Source: Apostichopus japonicus (lineage: Eukaryota; Echinodermata; Holothuroidea; Aspidochirotida; Stichopodidae). From it: 64,000 nucleotides of DNA. Made by a program: the position numbers and the translations under genes. Shown one piece after another: positions 1 to 10,237 of the stretch (the first letter of the stretch is position 1; every line of letters starts with the position of its first letter). The notes under the pieces are model-generated. The model did not search any database and was not told the DNA's origin. It worked only from the letters and a program-made list of their open reading frames with translations. The stretch is from positions 3,505,001 through 3,569,000 of the forward strand of contig NC_092574.1 in NCBI RefSeq assembly GCF_037975245.1, read 5' to 3'.

Positions 1-759
1 GGAAACAAGTGTTGGTGCAACCTGCAAGCCAGTGGGTAGGTGTGTCCTGTCCTCAGCATTCAACTGTGCAATAATGGCAACATATGGTCGTGAATCAGTC
101 GATGGTTGGACTGATACCTTTATGGACGTAATGGTGTTTGCTGCCACCAGTACCAATTTTTCAGCACATACACAAGCAATACTATGATCCACACCTCGGT
201 TATTCAAATCTTCCTCCTTATCCTGAAAGGCAGCAATAACATGAGCCAACCGCTGGTCTTCTATGGTGCCAGATTCCAGAACAAGTTTATTTTGGAAATT
301 ACTTCCCCATTTGTTCTCCAGCAACCTCTGCATTGCTCTGAAAATATTACATCCCAGAACACCAGGCACCATCTTCTTCTTTTCTACAAACTGGGGGTCA
401 CAAGAGTCTTTGACTACCAAGAAACCCATGCCTGGAAACACACAACCCAACACAGTAATGGGTAACTCCACATATCCAATGTATGGGACATTTACACCAG
501 TAGCACCAGATATCTTCAGAAAAGCACTTACTTCTACCAGCTCGCCACTCTGGGTAATGTGCTCTAGGAAAAACGGCTCAGTGATCGTAGAAACCTCGGC
601 ACCTGTATCAAGAAGGCACCTGATACTCAGTGATCCAGACTGAACTGTAATCTTCGGGCATTCTCCTACTGCTTTGGTTACAAGAGTGTCATGACCAGGG
701 TTATTCAAAACTACACCTGTCGATTCCTGGTTGCCAACGACAGGCTTCCCTAGTTTAAA
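1..759 (-). pseudogene. pro-pol: Retroelement protease / start of Pol (partial, runs off window)
   Basis: Read on the minus strand, this frame stays open from about 759 to the window edge. It contains LLDTGAEVSTIT (about 606-641), the D-T-G-A active site of a retroviral-type aspartic protease that would cleave Gag-Pol. The region after it has no motif I can name; reverse transcriptase would lie beyond base 1. The frame is offset by -1 from the Gag frame, and the shift occurs at a slippery heptamer (753-759), so this would be made as a Gag-Pro-Pol fusion. The frame looks intact within the window, unlike Gag. The clade is not resolved: Ty3/gypsy-like is most likely from the gene order and the zinc knuckle upstream. 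Confidence 0.75.
716..759 (-). promoter_or_regulatory. -1 ribosomal frameshift signal (slippery heptamer plus stem-loop)
   Basis: On the minus strand the Gag frame ends CCT TTA AAC TAG. T-TTA-AAC (759 to 753) is a canonical X-XXY-YYZ slippery heptamer in the zero frame, directly before the Gag stop (752-750). After an 8-nt spacer comes a perfect 7-bp stem, CCTGTCG (744-738) with CGACAGG (722-716). An inner TTGG/CCAG pairing could extend it. A -1 slip enters the open protease frame. All parts are visible; function is inferred from geometry. Confidence 0.7.
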
Positions 760-1816
760 GGTTCCTTGGTGGTTGTAGAGACTGATTCTGTGCTTGCCCC
801 AATCTGTGGTTGCCTATTCATAGGATTGTCAGGACAATCTCGCTTGAAATGAAACTTAGAGTCACACTGGTAGCATCGTCTAGTACCAGATGGTTTTCCT
901 CCATGAGTGTAATTGGGTCTTGAGGACTTCTCAGCATTAGTCTTCAGAGCTTGAATTAGGTCATCAATCTGTTGTTGTTGTGCCTTTATCTGGTCGCCCT
1001 GTTGTTTAATTAGGTGATGGTACTCACTGTCTGCCTCAAGTTTATGTACAGTGAATTTTCCTTGTGTCAGGCTCTTTGGTACCCCAATCCACTCCATCAC
1101 TTGATCTCGTGAATCGAAGAATGTCATGTTTGGATTCTCCAAGTTCAGCCTTCGTAACTCTCTCTGTACCCCCTCATCTTTCGCCGCCTCTGCCAGTCTT
1201 CCCCTTAAACTTTTCTCCCTGCATGATTGAAACGATGAGTCTAATTGACAAATACGGTCAAAGAGATCAACCAGTTCTAAGGAGCAAGCTACAAGATCTT
1301 CACCATCCCTCTGTCTATAAGAGAAGAAACGTTGTTGTAGTTGTGAGAGAGTGTCACCGCGCCACCAAAGACTTTACTCAAAATAGCAAAAATCTTACTG
1401 AGGTCCCTCTGAACTTCATCCCCTCTTCCTGCTATCTCCTTCCTCGCCTTCCCACCTAGATGGTTGAGAATAAGACTGGCTTGGTCCTTAGGTCCTAGTC
1501 ATCGGACCTCCAGTTGACTCCTTTCGTCTCTGATCCATTCCTGTACAGACAGATCTCCTGGCTTTGTAGGTCGGTCACAAAATCGATCAATTCGTTGACC
1601 CTGTGAGAGGTATACCACAGACAGCTGCTTATCACCCTCCTCACTGGTACTATGGACATCTTCATCACCTTCCTTATCTGAGTCAGCTTCAGACCCAACA
1701 GATAACTTCTGGAGTGCCTCGATGTCAGCTTTAGCCTTCATCGAAACCAGCTTCTCCCTTTCCAGTGCATCCCGCAAGGACTTCAGCTCAAGCCGCAACT
1801 CTTCCACTTCGGACAT
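750..1816 (-). pseudogene. gag: Retroelement Gag with CCHC zinc knuckle, frameshifted
   Basis: Minus-strand Gag. The start at 1816 opens a 105-residue frame beginning MSEVEELRLELKSLRDALER, with heptad-like Leu/Glu/Lys spacing suggesting an N-terminal coiled coil. The frame then breaks near 1495 and again near 1350. Other frames continue with the Gag-like SLILNHLGGKARKEI and FFSYRQRDGEDL. The last open piece (1142-750) ends with the zinc knuckle CYQCDSKFHFKRDC (C-x2-C-x4-H-x4-C, about 846-887), which binds the element RNA in the virus-like particle. Gag precedes protease, as in Ty3/gypsy and related elements. The two breaks make this copy dead unless they are sequencing errors. Confidence 0.7.
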
Positions 1817-1980
1817 TGTATTATATTCAGGGGTTTTGGTCTCTAATATTCAGGGGTTTTCCTTAACCCTGCCGACTACGCCAAATTTGTAATGACCAAA
1901 ACACAGGTTCATGTTGCTATGGTGTTTATTCAGTGGTAAACAAACAACAATAAGAAATAAAACCCCTGAATATAATACGA
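1817..1980 (-). promoter_or_regulatory. Leader and LTR/PBS junction of the minus-strand retroelement (putative)
   Basis: Between the gag start and 1889 the minus strand reads TTACA, then AATTTGGCGTAGTCGGCAGG. A terminal ACA followed by a TGG-type string is the usual LTR end plus primer-binding site, so the 5' LTR probably ends at 1889 and extends to higher coordinates. Its outer end was not found. The motif TATTCAGGGGTTTT occurs twice in the leader (about 1826 and 1847) and inverted near 1960. An AATAAA-containing stretch lies in the presumed LTR. Confidence 0.4.
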
Positions 1981-2820
1981 TCTTGTTATGCAAAAGAATG
2001 GCTCCGTAAAAAGGATGATCAGACCATTCACAAAAAGTTGTTGTAGTAACAAATGATTCTCATAAAAAAGTATTTAAGTAAAATAAATGACGCTCGTCAC
2101 CTTTTGCCAAGTCCATCGATAAGGGTTACCACTGTTACACAAGGATCAACACTTTTGATGGCTAGCATTGAGGAAGGTTAGCAATTGGCTTAACAGTTGA
2201 ACAAGGACCTGCATACTCCACAACCTGTGTGAAATATATCGCATCACAGTCACTGGTGAATGCAGTTAGATGGACTACCTGACTCTTACGATTGAAATTT
2301 TGGGTGTTACCCTTCAACTACCTGATTGAGGCAAATACTACTATAATCAGAACTTGGCAAAGGACTGATTGATAAGTGGGAAACACGTTGGGCAATTTAT
2401 TTGATTTAAAACTTGGCACAATAATTGATATCAAACCCTTTATTGTCTGCCAAGACCTATTCTACCACTTGAGCCAATGCAAAGCATTTAGTGTGTTTAA
2501 GCCAACTTTTAACCGTCTCACAATATCAAGAACCTCATTTGCTAAGCAAACCTCATCACTATTAGATCTGCTGTATTGGCCCTACCCATAGCATGCTATA
2601 AATAACTTCTGTCATGGTTACTATGCAGCATGTCACATCACGTGAGCCCTTGAGTAAAACTTTGTCTAGTGTAGCTACATTTGGGCCAACAATTTAAGCT
2701 CAATCATAATCGTGCACTTTGTGTTAAGACCCAATTTATATCACTTGCAAATTCCTACAATGTAACATGAGATGTCCTACAGGGAAATGGTACTTGAAAA
2801 GTAAAGGTAAAGTGAAAGAG
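1981..2820. other. No gene recognised
   Basis: AT-rich sequence. It may include the remainder of the minus-strand LTR. Short open frames here have no recognisable domain. Confidence 0.5.
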
Positions 2821-2849
2821 TTACATTGACAGTATATACAACAGTTATT

Positions 2850-3030
2850 CTGAACATTAACAACTCTTAACTGTCATATTTGATGTCATTGTGGATATCC
2901 CCAGTCTATTGATTTTATAACAGTGTGTATCCCCACTTCACTCTGTATGCTCCGACTGACATGTTTTCAATTCACAATAAAGTAGTGTTAACATTAATAA
3001 CTCTTAAAGGCATTCTCTCAGCTAGGAAAT
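2850..3030. repeat. Dispersed repeat unit related to the 46.8-47.3 kb tandem array
   Basis: This stretch reads like one unit of the 139-bp tandem array near 47 kb: CTTAACTGTCATATTTGATG, then CAGTGTGTATCC and a tract resembling CAATTCACAATA. Its right flank GCATTCTCTCAGCTAGGAAA also occurs inverted beside that array (about 46,766-46,785). A shared mobile source is likely, but I could not set ends. Confidence 0.5.
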
Positions 3031-3289
3031 TTTTAGAGGGCGGGCCAATTTCATAGGTTTCGCTGGTACACCGTTACTCACGTGACACGGTATTTGTAAT
3101 ATACTGCCACTGTACAGTGTAAACCCTGTATGTAAATATATGTAATGTATAGCACAGTTTCACGCAGTGGTAGCATAACACACGTAACGTGTATATTGCG
3201 GTCTCGTCGCCGAGCTGTTTAGGTGGAAGGCACAGGTTGCTTTATTGTGGGTCCCGATGCCAAAAGCAGTGAGCGAAAAAGGGACAGAG

Positions 3290-3760
3290 AATTGCATGCA
3301 TGAAAAGTGTACTTGAGCTGGTGCTATATGTACGTGGACTCCCTCATACAAATTAGAGCATGCAAATTGCATGTAAATTGCATGTAAATTGTATGTATCT
3401 TGTATGAAAAGGCTAAAACATGCAATTTGCATGCATGTACATGCTCTACACATGCTGTTTTCATACAATTTACATGTATGCATCCAGCAAGCATGTATTT
3501 ATGCATGCATGTATTTCGAATGCATGCGTTTAAACCTTACACTAAGCATGTATCGCAGCAATATAAGTGTCCATTGGGCATGTAACTTGGTGTATGCATG
3601 CATTTAACCAAACTGTCAAACATGTATTTGGACTTAGTTGTTTTATGAATGCTTGTGAAGCGTGTATTTGTGACTTTTTCAAATTCATAGTGCATGTATT
3701 CAAATTTACAGTGCATGTATTTTGGACTTTGATCAATTTACAATTGCACACATGCAATTA
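3290..3760. repeat. CATGCA-rich palindromic repeat
   Basis: The stretch is full of GCATGCATG, TACATGTA and TGCATGTA palindromes spaced 15-40 bp apart, giving spurious Cys/Met/His-rich frames on both strands. The same kind of sequence occurs at 33.27-33.63 and 34.02-34.19 kb. No coding potential is credible. Confidence 0.6.
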
Positions 3761-4179
3761 GTCAATTTGGATGTAATTTTATGGTATACTGTATATAGGA
3801 TGATTATATCATATTTTATCACAATAAGTTTTGGTATGAATGAAGAGTTTGATTATTTTTCTTTTCCAGATGAGCTCTTGACATCTTAAGATGCAAACAA
3901 GCATTCATTTTTTCGAATTTCAGCTAGCTGGTTGTTTAAAGTAACCTCATGCATTGGTGATATATGTTATTAAATGGAGCACCCTGAAATATAAAGCATT
4001 GATTTAGTATTCTCCCATGAGTTATAAGGAAATGCCATTGTGTATTTAGCTACTGTACATGCTTCATGCTGTGCCTTGATTTTACACTTACATACTGTGA
4101 TGACAGAAATTTAAGAACTTTATAAAATATACAGGATGATGCGGTATGACTTTTTGAAGTTTATATTTGGTATTGCCTG
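3761..4179. other. No gene recognised
   Basis: AT-rich sequence up to the gypsy insertion site. The last five bases, GCCTG (4175-4179), are the left target-site duplication of the gypsy element. Confidence 0.5.
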
Positions 4180-4335
4180 TGTACTGTATTGTCTTATTTT
4201 ATGTTCCGCCGAATTCCCATATTGGGATAGCGCCACCTATATTGTTAAAATAAACAGACTTGTAAATGGCAACCAATTGTTTCACGTGTTATTATTATCA
4301 TGACCGGTTTACGGCCACCACCACCAGACATGACA
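4180..4335 (+). repeat. Left LTR of gypsy element
   Basis: 156 bp, TG...CA ends, AATAAA polyadenylation hexamer inside. A TGGCGAACGAGGATGGGAT string starting two bases after the LTR is the candidate primer-binding site; I cannot name the tRNA. Confidence 0.92.
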
Positions 4336-4426
4336 GATGGCGAACGAGGATGGGATCTATGAAGTTTATGACATCGGTTATTAATGAATTTCCGATCCGG
4401 ACGTGAACTTTCACAACGGTAGCAGC

Positions 4427-5100
4427 AAAAGCGGGAGCAAAACCCAAATTTTTCAAACCTCGCCCCATCCCATTTGCAGTTAAAGAACAAGTTACAGAGG
4501 AGATTAACAGATTGGTAAAAGAGGGGATCCTGGAAAAAGTGGAATATTCAGAATGGGCAGCCCCTGTAGTCCCTGTAAAAAAGCCTGATGGAAAAATAAG
4601 GCTTTGTGGTAATTATAAAGTGACAATTAATCCTGAATTCGAAACCACAGAGTACCCACTCCCAAGGCTGGAGGAATTGTATGCAAAATTGAATGGGGGG
4701 CAGAAGTTCTCAAAGTTAGATTTAACTTCAGCATACCAACAGGTAGAGCTTGATGAACAATCAAGGAAATATGTAACCATTAATACACACCTGGGGTTAT
4801 TCCAATACACAAGGCTTCCTTTTGGTGTAAACTAAGCCCCAGCCATATTTCAACAGAGTATGGATAAGATATTGAATGGGCTGGAGGGTGTAGGCTGTTA
4901 CCTAGATATCATTATCACTGGAAAAGATGATGAAGAACACAAAAGGAATCTATTAGCAGATGTGGAAAGGCTGAATCAGTTTAATTAAAACTTAAAAGGG
5001 AAAAGTGTGTGTTGTTTCAAGATCAAATTGAGTACTTGGGGCATGTTGCAGACAAGGTAGGGCTACATCCTTCACCAAGTAAGGTTGAATCACTGAAGTC
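4427..5100 (+). pseudogene. pol (RT): Gypsy reverse transcriptase domain, inactivated
   Basis: The frame opens near 4427. It shows the gypsy RT landmarks EGILEKVEYSEWAAP, VPVKKPDGKIRLC, LDLTSAYQQ (first catalytic Asp, about 4719) and FQYTRLPFGVN. A stop codon (4832-4834) replaces the residue after GVN, and the next frame continues APAIFQQSMDKIL. The catalytic box reads CYLDIIITG where the family has YLDD, so one catalytic Asp codon has been lost. A second stop and frameshift follow near 4985. It once copied element RNA into DNA in cytoplasmic particles; this copy cannot. Confidence 0.9.
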
Positions 5101-5117
5101 TGCTCCACAACCAAAGA

Positions 5118-6017
5118 GTGCATGAAGTGCAGTCACTGCTAGGGTTAATAAACTATTACAGAAAGTTTATCCCAAACCTTTCAACCATAGTAGGTCCTAT
5201 AGAGCAAAGCAAAAGCAAATCTAAGTTTGAATGGACAGTGGAATGCCAAAACGCTTTTGATAAAGTGAAAGAAATCCTAAGCTCAGAGGCTGTGCTTGTC
5301 TATTTTGATCCTGATAAGGATGTAACATTAGCAGTTGATGCAAGTCCCCATGGTATTGGCGCCGTCATTTCACATAAGATCTTGGGCGAGGAGCGACCAA
5401 TTGCGTATGCATCTAGAACCTTGACAAAAGCAGAGCAAAACTATTCACAGCTGGAAAAAGAAGCTCTCGCAATAGTTTTTGGTGTGCGGCATTTCCACCA
5501 ATACTTATGTGGCAAACGTTTTATCCTAGAGACAGACCACAAACCACTGACATACCTCCTAGGTCCAAAGCGAGGAATACCAGTTCTGGCAGCATCTAGA
5601 TTGCAGCGTTGTGCCATATTGCTAGCAGGTTATGAATATGATATAAAGTATCGCACAACAAAACTAAATGCAAATGCTGACTGTTTGTCAAGATTGCCTC
5701 AGCAAACCCAGAATAAAAGTAGGGAGAGTACTGATCAGTTCACAGTGTTATGGACTGATGAAGGGTCAAAGGTCAACAAGGTCCAAGTTAACAGGTTGCC
5801 TGTTAGCAGTGAGAAACTTAGGAAGGAAACTGATAAAGATAAAGTCTTGTCAAGAGTCAAGTACTTCATATTAAATGGATGGCCAAATGAGACTGTCAAT
5901 GTTAAATTTCAGCCGTACTACCGTAAAAGAAACGAGTTAACAGTTGAATGTGGTTGTATTTTGTGGGGGGTTAGAGCAGTTGTGCCCGAGTCAGTATGTT
6001 TTGCAGGAGTTACATGA
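5118..6017 (+). CDS. pol (RH): Gypsy connection / RNase H domain and start of integrase
   Basis: A long open piece of 299 residues. It starts in the RT connection (LLGLINYYRKFIPNLS). RNase H follows with the DASPHGIGAVISH core (about residue 72), EKEALAIVFGVRHFHQYL and the TDHKPL signature (about residue 139), then LSRLP closing the domain. The enzyme degrades genomic RNA in the RNA:DNA hybrid. After about residue 200 the sequence is the RNase H-integrase linker. The frame ends at 6017 and integrase continues in another frame from about 5944. This is the best-preserved part of the element. Confidence 0.88.
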   Translation: MHEVQSLLGLINYYRKFIPNLSTIVGPIEQSKSKSKFEWTVECQNAFDKVKEILSSEAVLVYFDPDKDVTLAVDASPHGIGAVISHKILGEERPIAYASRTLTKAEQNYSQLEKEALAIVFGVRHFHQYLCGKRFILETDHKPLTYLLGPKRGIPVLAASRLQRCAILLAGYEYDIKYRTTKLNANADCLSRLPQQTQNKSRESTDQFTVLWTDEGSKVNKVQVNRLPVSSEKLRKETDKDKVLSRVKYFILNGWPNETVNVKFQPYYRKRNELTVECGCILWGVRAVVPESVCFAGVT

Positions 6018-6330
6018 AGGTCACCCTGGCATGGTCAGGATGAAGAGTCTAGCCAGGGGCCATGTTTATTGGCCAAGACTAGATCAGCAGCTAGAAGAGT
6101 TAGTAGGGTCATGCGATGATTGTCGACAGTACCAAACTTTGCCACCCAAAGCGCCTGTAAACCCATGGAGATGGCCAACAGAGCCTTGGCAAAGAATACA
6201 TGTAGATTTCGCAGGTCCATTTTTAGGATCTATGTTTCTGCTTGTCGTAGACAGTCACTCTAAATGGCCAGAAGTCATACCGATGAAAACTACTACAGCT
6301 GAAAAACAATAACAGTTATGCGAAAAATGT
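5944..6330 (+). pseudogene. pol (IN): Gypsy integrase, zinc-binding and first catalytic part
   Basis: The N-terminal HHCC zinc domain is visible as HEGHPGM...GHVYWP...CDDC (6016-6123). The catalytic core then starts with HVDFAGPF (first Asp, about 6205) and VVDSHSKWPEV. A one-base change near 6310 shifts the frame and creates a stop. A 1,235-bp hAT-like element inserted at 6339 then separates this from the rest of the core, which resumes at 7574. Confidence 0.87.
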
Positions 6331-6338
6331 TCAGTAGG

Positions 6339-7573
6339 CATGGGCGGCGATCATGGGGGGGACGGGGGGACATGTCCCCCCAATATTTTAGGTGGGGGGA
6401 TATAGTATCTAATATCCCCCCCAATATTTGGTGGCATAGTTTTTTTTAAGCATATGTTTTGTATTTTTTTATGATATCGCTAGTAATTTCAAAATAGAAA
6501 ATGCTTAGATGCAACTAACAAGGCCTGGGAAGTGCCATTTCCATCGATCTGGGGGGCATTTTCGGCCAAAATTTTCTTTTGCGCTTCGCGCCAACCTATG
6601 GTGGCGCTACGCTTAGAAAGTCTGGGTACAAGCTTTGCCCCTCCCTTGGCAAATTCCTCGCAAGGCGCCTGTCTAACCGTATTACAATTTGTTACTATAT
6701 ATGACCGAAAGTAGTTTTTCCTTTTTTTCGAAATGAATAGCTAGACGGACAGCATCCGTAATGAAATAAGTACGTACAATAATAAGTATATGATCCACAT
6801 CGATATGGGTTCACTAGGTTTCCATTTGGCCTGTTTCCTACAAGATTTCTAACCGCAGGTGCGTAGCCAAGGGAGGGGGGGGCAAAGGGTGGAGACCGCC
6901 CCTCCCCCTCAAGCATATTTTTTGGTATTTTCTATGATATCGAAGTTTTATAGTAGACGTTATAAGAGGTTTTAATATTTGTTTAAGTTTGTATAAGTTT
7001 TAATACAGCTATAATTTAACTGTGTCTGAATTTTCGAAAATTCCTTGACCAACATTCTTTATCATACTTCCCTCTACGAGTTCAATTTTGACCGGTCTGT
7101 TAGGGGTTGAGGTTTTTTTCTTTCTATATTGGTTGTCCATAGATGAAATTTTGTGCAACATTATGGGTATGTTTTGAAGTGAATTTATTATTCAAATTCT
7201 GAACAAATACTGGGCTTAAAACCTTGAAAAGTGGGGCTGACGGGTATTGTGGGGCGTTACGTAGAATTACCTACAAAAGCAATGATCTACAGGAGATGCA
7301 ATGAGGTCGAACATGATGTGTGAATGGTGACAATCTTGAAAAAGGTAATGAATGAAAAAAAAAAAACTATTAGGAAAAGCTTGGTTCTCAGGCAAAAGTG
7401 TACATCTGGTTGGTCATTTTCAAGCCCGAGAAGTGCCATTTCCGGTGATCTGGGGGCTATCAAAACCATAAATTTTCTTGTACGCTGCGCGCCAACCAAT
7501 GGTGGCGCTCCGCTTTGATAGTAATTTGCCTGCAAATGTCCCCCCCAATATTTGAAACAGATCGCCGCCCCTG
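6339..7573 (+). mobile_element. hAT-like non-autonomous element inside gypsy integrase
   Basis: Terminal inverted repeats CATGGGCGGCGATC and GATCGCCGCCCCTG (13 of 14 paired), flanked by a perfect 8-bp duplication TCAGTAGG (6331-6338, 7574-7581). Removing it restores the integrase reading order, so the boundaries are well supported. The 8-bp duplication and CA(G)-type end fit the hAT superfamily. No transposase is encoded. It holds two copies of a shared internal module (about 6531-6640 and 7424-7520) and G/C homopolymer tracts near both ends. Confidence 0.93.
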
Positions 7574-7812
7574 TCAGTAGGTATGGACTACCTCATACTG
7601 TAGTGTCTAATAATGGTCCTCAATTTGTGGCACATGAGTTCAAAGAGTTTTTGAAGAAAAATAATGTGGAACACATAAAATCAGCAGTCAAACATCCAGC
7701 ATCAAATGGAGAAGTTGAACGTTTTGTTCAGACTTTTAAGCAGTCCATGAAGAAATCTCAAAATGATTCTGGTAATTTACATCAGAAATTAGACCGGTTC
7801 TTATTGTCATAG
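7574..7812 (+). pseudogene. pol (IN): Gypsy integrase, second catalytic part
   Basis: It continues the integrase core with SRYGLPHTVVSNNGPQF, where the usual catalytic Asp of the SDNGPQF motif reads Asn, then HPASNGEVERFVQTFK, which supplies the catalytic Glu. The frame stops at 7810-7812, and recognisable integrase sequence (TPHSVTKETPSKLFLKRELR) continues to the next insertion at 7904. The Asp-to-Asn change would abolish strand transfer. Confidence 0.87.
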
Positions 7813-7903
7813 AGAGTGACTCCACATTCGGTAACAAAAGAGACACCATCTAAGTTGTTTTTGAAGCGTGAGTTGAGAACACGTTTGAGTTCTTTGAAAC
7901 CGT

Positions 7904-8713
7904 TGTGACAGGATTTTTTCCCCCCTGAAAATATTCCCCCCGGGGGGAATATTTCCTAGGAAATTTTCCCCCCGGGTGGAGATTTCCTAGGAAATATTCC
8001 CCCCCGGGTGGGCATTATTCCTAGGAAATATTCCCCCCAACCTGGAAAAATTCCCCCCCACCTTCATGTAATTCTAGTTAATTATATTTTTGTACACCTA
8101 TCAAGGATATCTCATCATGGAACTATAATAAGGAGATTTTAACATTTTTTGGGCATGAACTTGGAATATATCATTCCTGCAATAAGGATATTCAGAGGAG
8201 ATGTCTTGGGTTAGGGTTAGGGTTAGGCCATGAATGCAGTGCCATGAATGGAATGGGACTAGCTCTGATGTTACTGATGTAGTCAAGTATAATCATTGTA
8301 AATTGAAACTATTACATTGTGTTGGTATGATGGTTCCACAGGAGGATTCAATGTTTATTGGGAAGGGGTTGACTTATTGATTATTGATTATGAGCTGTGG
8401 TGAAGCTCAATGGGATTATCTTAATTCATGGCTTATGAGGGTGAACATCAAAGGGATTGCTGCACTGAAGCCAATTATACATACTGTTTTACAATTTACA
8501 CCATGGAGACTGAAGGAAGTGATAGATTTGAGATATCGCCTATTGGAATATAGGAATATTATGAAATTCATTGCAAGCTAAAGACTTGCAGGTGCTGGCA
8601 GGAAAATTGATCATGCTTATGGTGGGGGGGTAAATTTTCAGGGTGGGGGGATTTATCCTAGGAAAAATTCCCCCCGGGGGGGAAATTTTCAGGGGGGGGA
8701 ATTTCCTGTTACA
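7904..8713 (+). mobile_element. Foldback-like MITE inside gypsy integrase
   Basis: Ends TGTGACAGGA and TCCTGTTACA pair at 9 of 10 positions. They are followed inward by long C-rich and G-rich tracts that are mutually complementary (CCCCCCTGAAAAT against ATTTTCAGGGGGGG). The flanks share CCGT (7900-7903, 8714-8717), a 4-bp duplication. The middle is AT-rich, carries a short TTAGGG run (8208-8227) and encodes nothing recognisable. The superfamily is not assigned: duplication length and ends do not match the hAT elements around it. Confidence 0.8.
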
Positions 8714-9205
8714 CCGTCTCTGAGTACCAAGTTATCAAAAGGTCAAAGTCATGAAGTCATGGAAGGTTCAGTGAGACAATTTTCTGTAGGTGATTCTGTC
8801 TCAGGCCTAGATTTCAGAAAGCATTATGGTAAATGGGTAACTGGAGTTGTTTACAAAGTGTTAGGTCCTGTGACATATCTCATTCAAGTAGAAGGTCAAA
8901 CTTGGAAGAGACATGTGAACCAGATAAGGTCAAAGTCATTTTCTGCTCAAACACAGTCTGATTTGAAAGAATCTCAAAGCACCACAGCTTTGGAATCCAC
9001 TCACTCAGAAATGTTTGACAGACTGTTGTTGCCAGATGAAGATCATGAGTCTGACACATCAGAGAGTCAGGTTAGGGAAAAAACTTCACCACATTTGTTG
9101 GAATCTGGTAAACCTGATTCTCCAAGACAGTCAGTTGATAGTCAAATTTTACTCAGAAGGTCAGATAGAATGAGGAAACTGAAGAAGATTCTTGATTTTT
9201 AAATA
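8714..9205 (+). pseudogene. pol (IN): Gypsy integrase C-terminal tail
   Basis: The open piece resumes after the MITE. It carries the C-terminal integrase signature FSVGDSVSGLDFR...KWVTGVVYKVLGPVTYLI and WKRHVNQIR, an SH3-like GPY/F-type module that binds DNA. It then runs through a Ser-rich linker to RRSDRMRKLKKILDF and a stop just before the polypurine tract. This stretch is intact but cut off from the core by the insertion. Confidence 0.85.
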
Positions 9206-9270
9206 ATGTTTATTACAGGTTGTACTTTTTAGGACATAAATTAAAGGACATATATTTTTTATTTGTTGAC

Positions 9271-9437
9271 AAGGGGAGGAGTGTACTGTATTGTCTTATT
9301 TTATGTTCCGTCGAATTCCCATATTGGGATAGCGCCACCTATATTGTTAAAATAAACAGACTTGTAAATGGCAACCAATTGTTTCACGTGTTATTATTAT
9401 CATGACCGGTTTACGGAAACCACCACCGGACATGACA
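9271..9437 (+). repeat. Polypurine tract and right LTR of gypsy element
   Basis: AAGGGGAGGAG (9271-9281) is the plus-strand primer site and touches the LTR (9282-9437). It differs from the left LTR by about four substitutions in 156 bp, roughly 97 per cent identity. Confidence 0.93.
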
Positions 9438-9442
9438 GCCTG

Positions 9443-9840
9443 CACTCTCAAAATATTTATTTTACCACTTATACATTCACTAATGTTCACTAATGCATTA
9501 CTACAATAAGTTGGTGAAAGTAAAGTGGACTAGTACTCTATGTTACACCCCTGGTAGTCAAATTGGGGTCACAACCCTTTTTATGGACACCAAATGTTTT
9601 TTGGGTGGCCAAATGTAAACAGTCAATTGGAAAAATGTCAGCCAATGTTTTTAGTTACTAGGAATTCAAAACGCGCGTTCCAGGGACGCATCTGCCCGAA
9701 AAAGTTTGCATCCTGCAGATAAAAACTTATGTCCCCCAAGACAAACCTGTGTTAAAAGCACAAGCCAAGCCATGACCTTTACGTTCTTTAGAAGTCAAGT
9801 ATAACATCCCTAGATCACAATTGCTTGCACTTTGAGACTA
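9443..9840. other. No gene recognised
   Basis: Unique-looking AT-rich sequence between the gypsy element and the SINE. Confidence 0.5.
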
Positions 9841-10237
9841 AGGGCGTTGTGGTCAAGTGGTTAAGGCAGTGGACTTGTGATCTAAGGATTACAGGTTCGA
9901 GCCCTGGCCAGATCATTGCGTTGTGTCCTTGGGCAAGGCGCTTTATCTCCATTGCCTCTCTTCACCCAGGTGTATAAATGGGGACCTGCGAGGTAACTTG
10001 TAAATATAGTTGTTTGCGCCGGTTTGTGGCTGCACCCCATGGGAAGTCCCCCGGGGGACACGTGGTTGTGGTGCACTGTGGTGCCCCAGGAGAGATTGAT
10101 TGAATTGTGCACACTTTGGTGTGTGGGTGTGACAAGTTACCAATGACCAGGGGTTAATAATAATCTTGCGCCTTGAGCACCCTGCAGGGTGGATATGTGC
10201 GCATTATAAATCTCTGTTAATATTATTATTATTATTA
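9841..10237 (+). mobile_element. tRNA-derived SINE, copy 1
   Basis: The head has RNA polymerase III boxes: A box TGGTCAAGTGG (9850-9860) and B box GGTTCGAGCCC (9894-9904), with tRNA-like spacing. A conserved body of about 310 bp follows (TTGGGCAAGGCGCTTTATCT, CCCAGGTGTATAAATGGG). The 3' end here is a TTGCGCCTTGAGCACC...GCGCATTATAAATCTCTGTT block closing in (ATT)n, presumably the site used by the partner LINE. A second copy at 33,631 shares head and body but not this tail. No clear flanking duplication was found. Confidence 0.85.

Larger units (their letters stand above)
4180..9437 (+). mobile_element. Ty3/gypsy LTR retrotransposon, gutted, with two nested DNA transposons
   Basis: A delimited LTR retrotransposon. 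The two 156-bp LTRs (4180-4335, 9282-9437) begin TGTACTG, end ATGACA and differ at about four positions. The flanks are a 5-bp target duplication GCCTG (4175-4179, 9438-9442). A polypurine tract AAGGGGAGGAG (9271-9281) abuts the right LTR. The pol order RT - RNase H - integrase is Ty3/gypsy. Gag and protease are missing: RT coding begins about 90 bp after the left LTR. Two later insertions (6339-7573 and 7904-8713) split the integrase; without them and one copy of each duplication the element is about 3.2 kb. RT and integrase carry lethal changes, so near-identical LTRs with a dead body suggest recent copying in trans. Confidence 0.93.

Noticed and set aside
3160-3761. Cys/His/Met-rich small proteins
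   Set aside because: Frames arise from CATGCA palindromic repeats on both strands.
9841-9913. tRNA gene
   Set aside because: The A and B boxes belong to a SINE head; a second copy with the same long body exists at 33,631.
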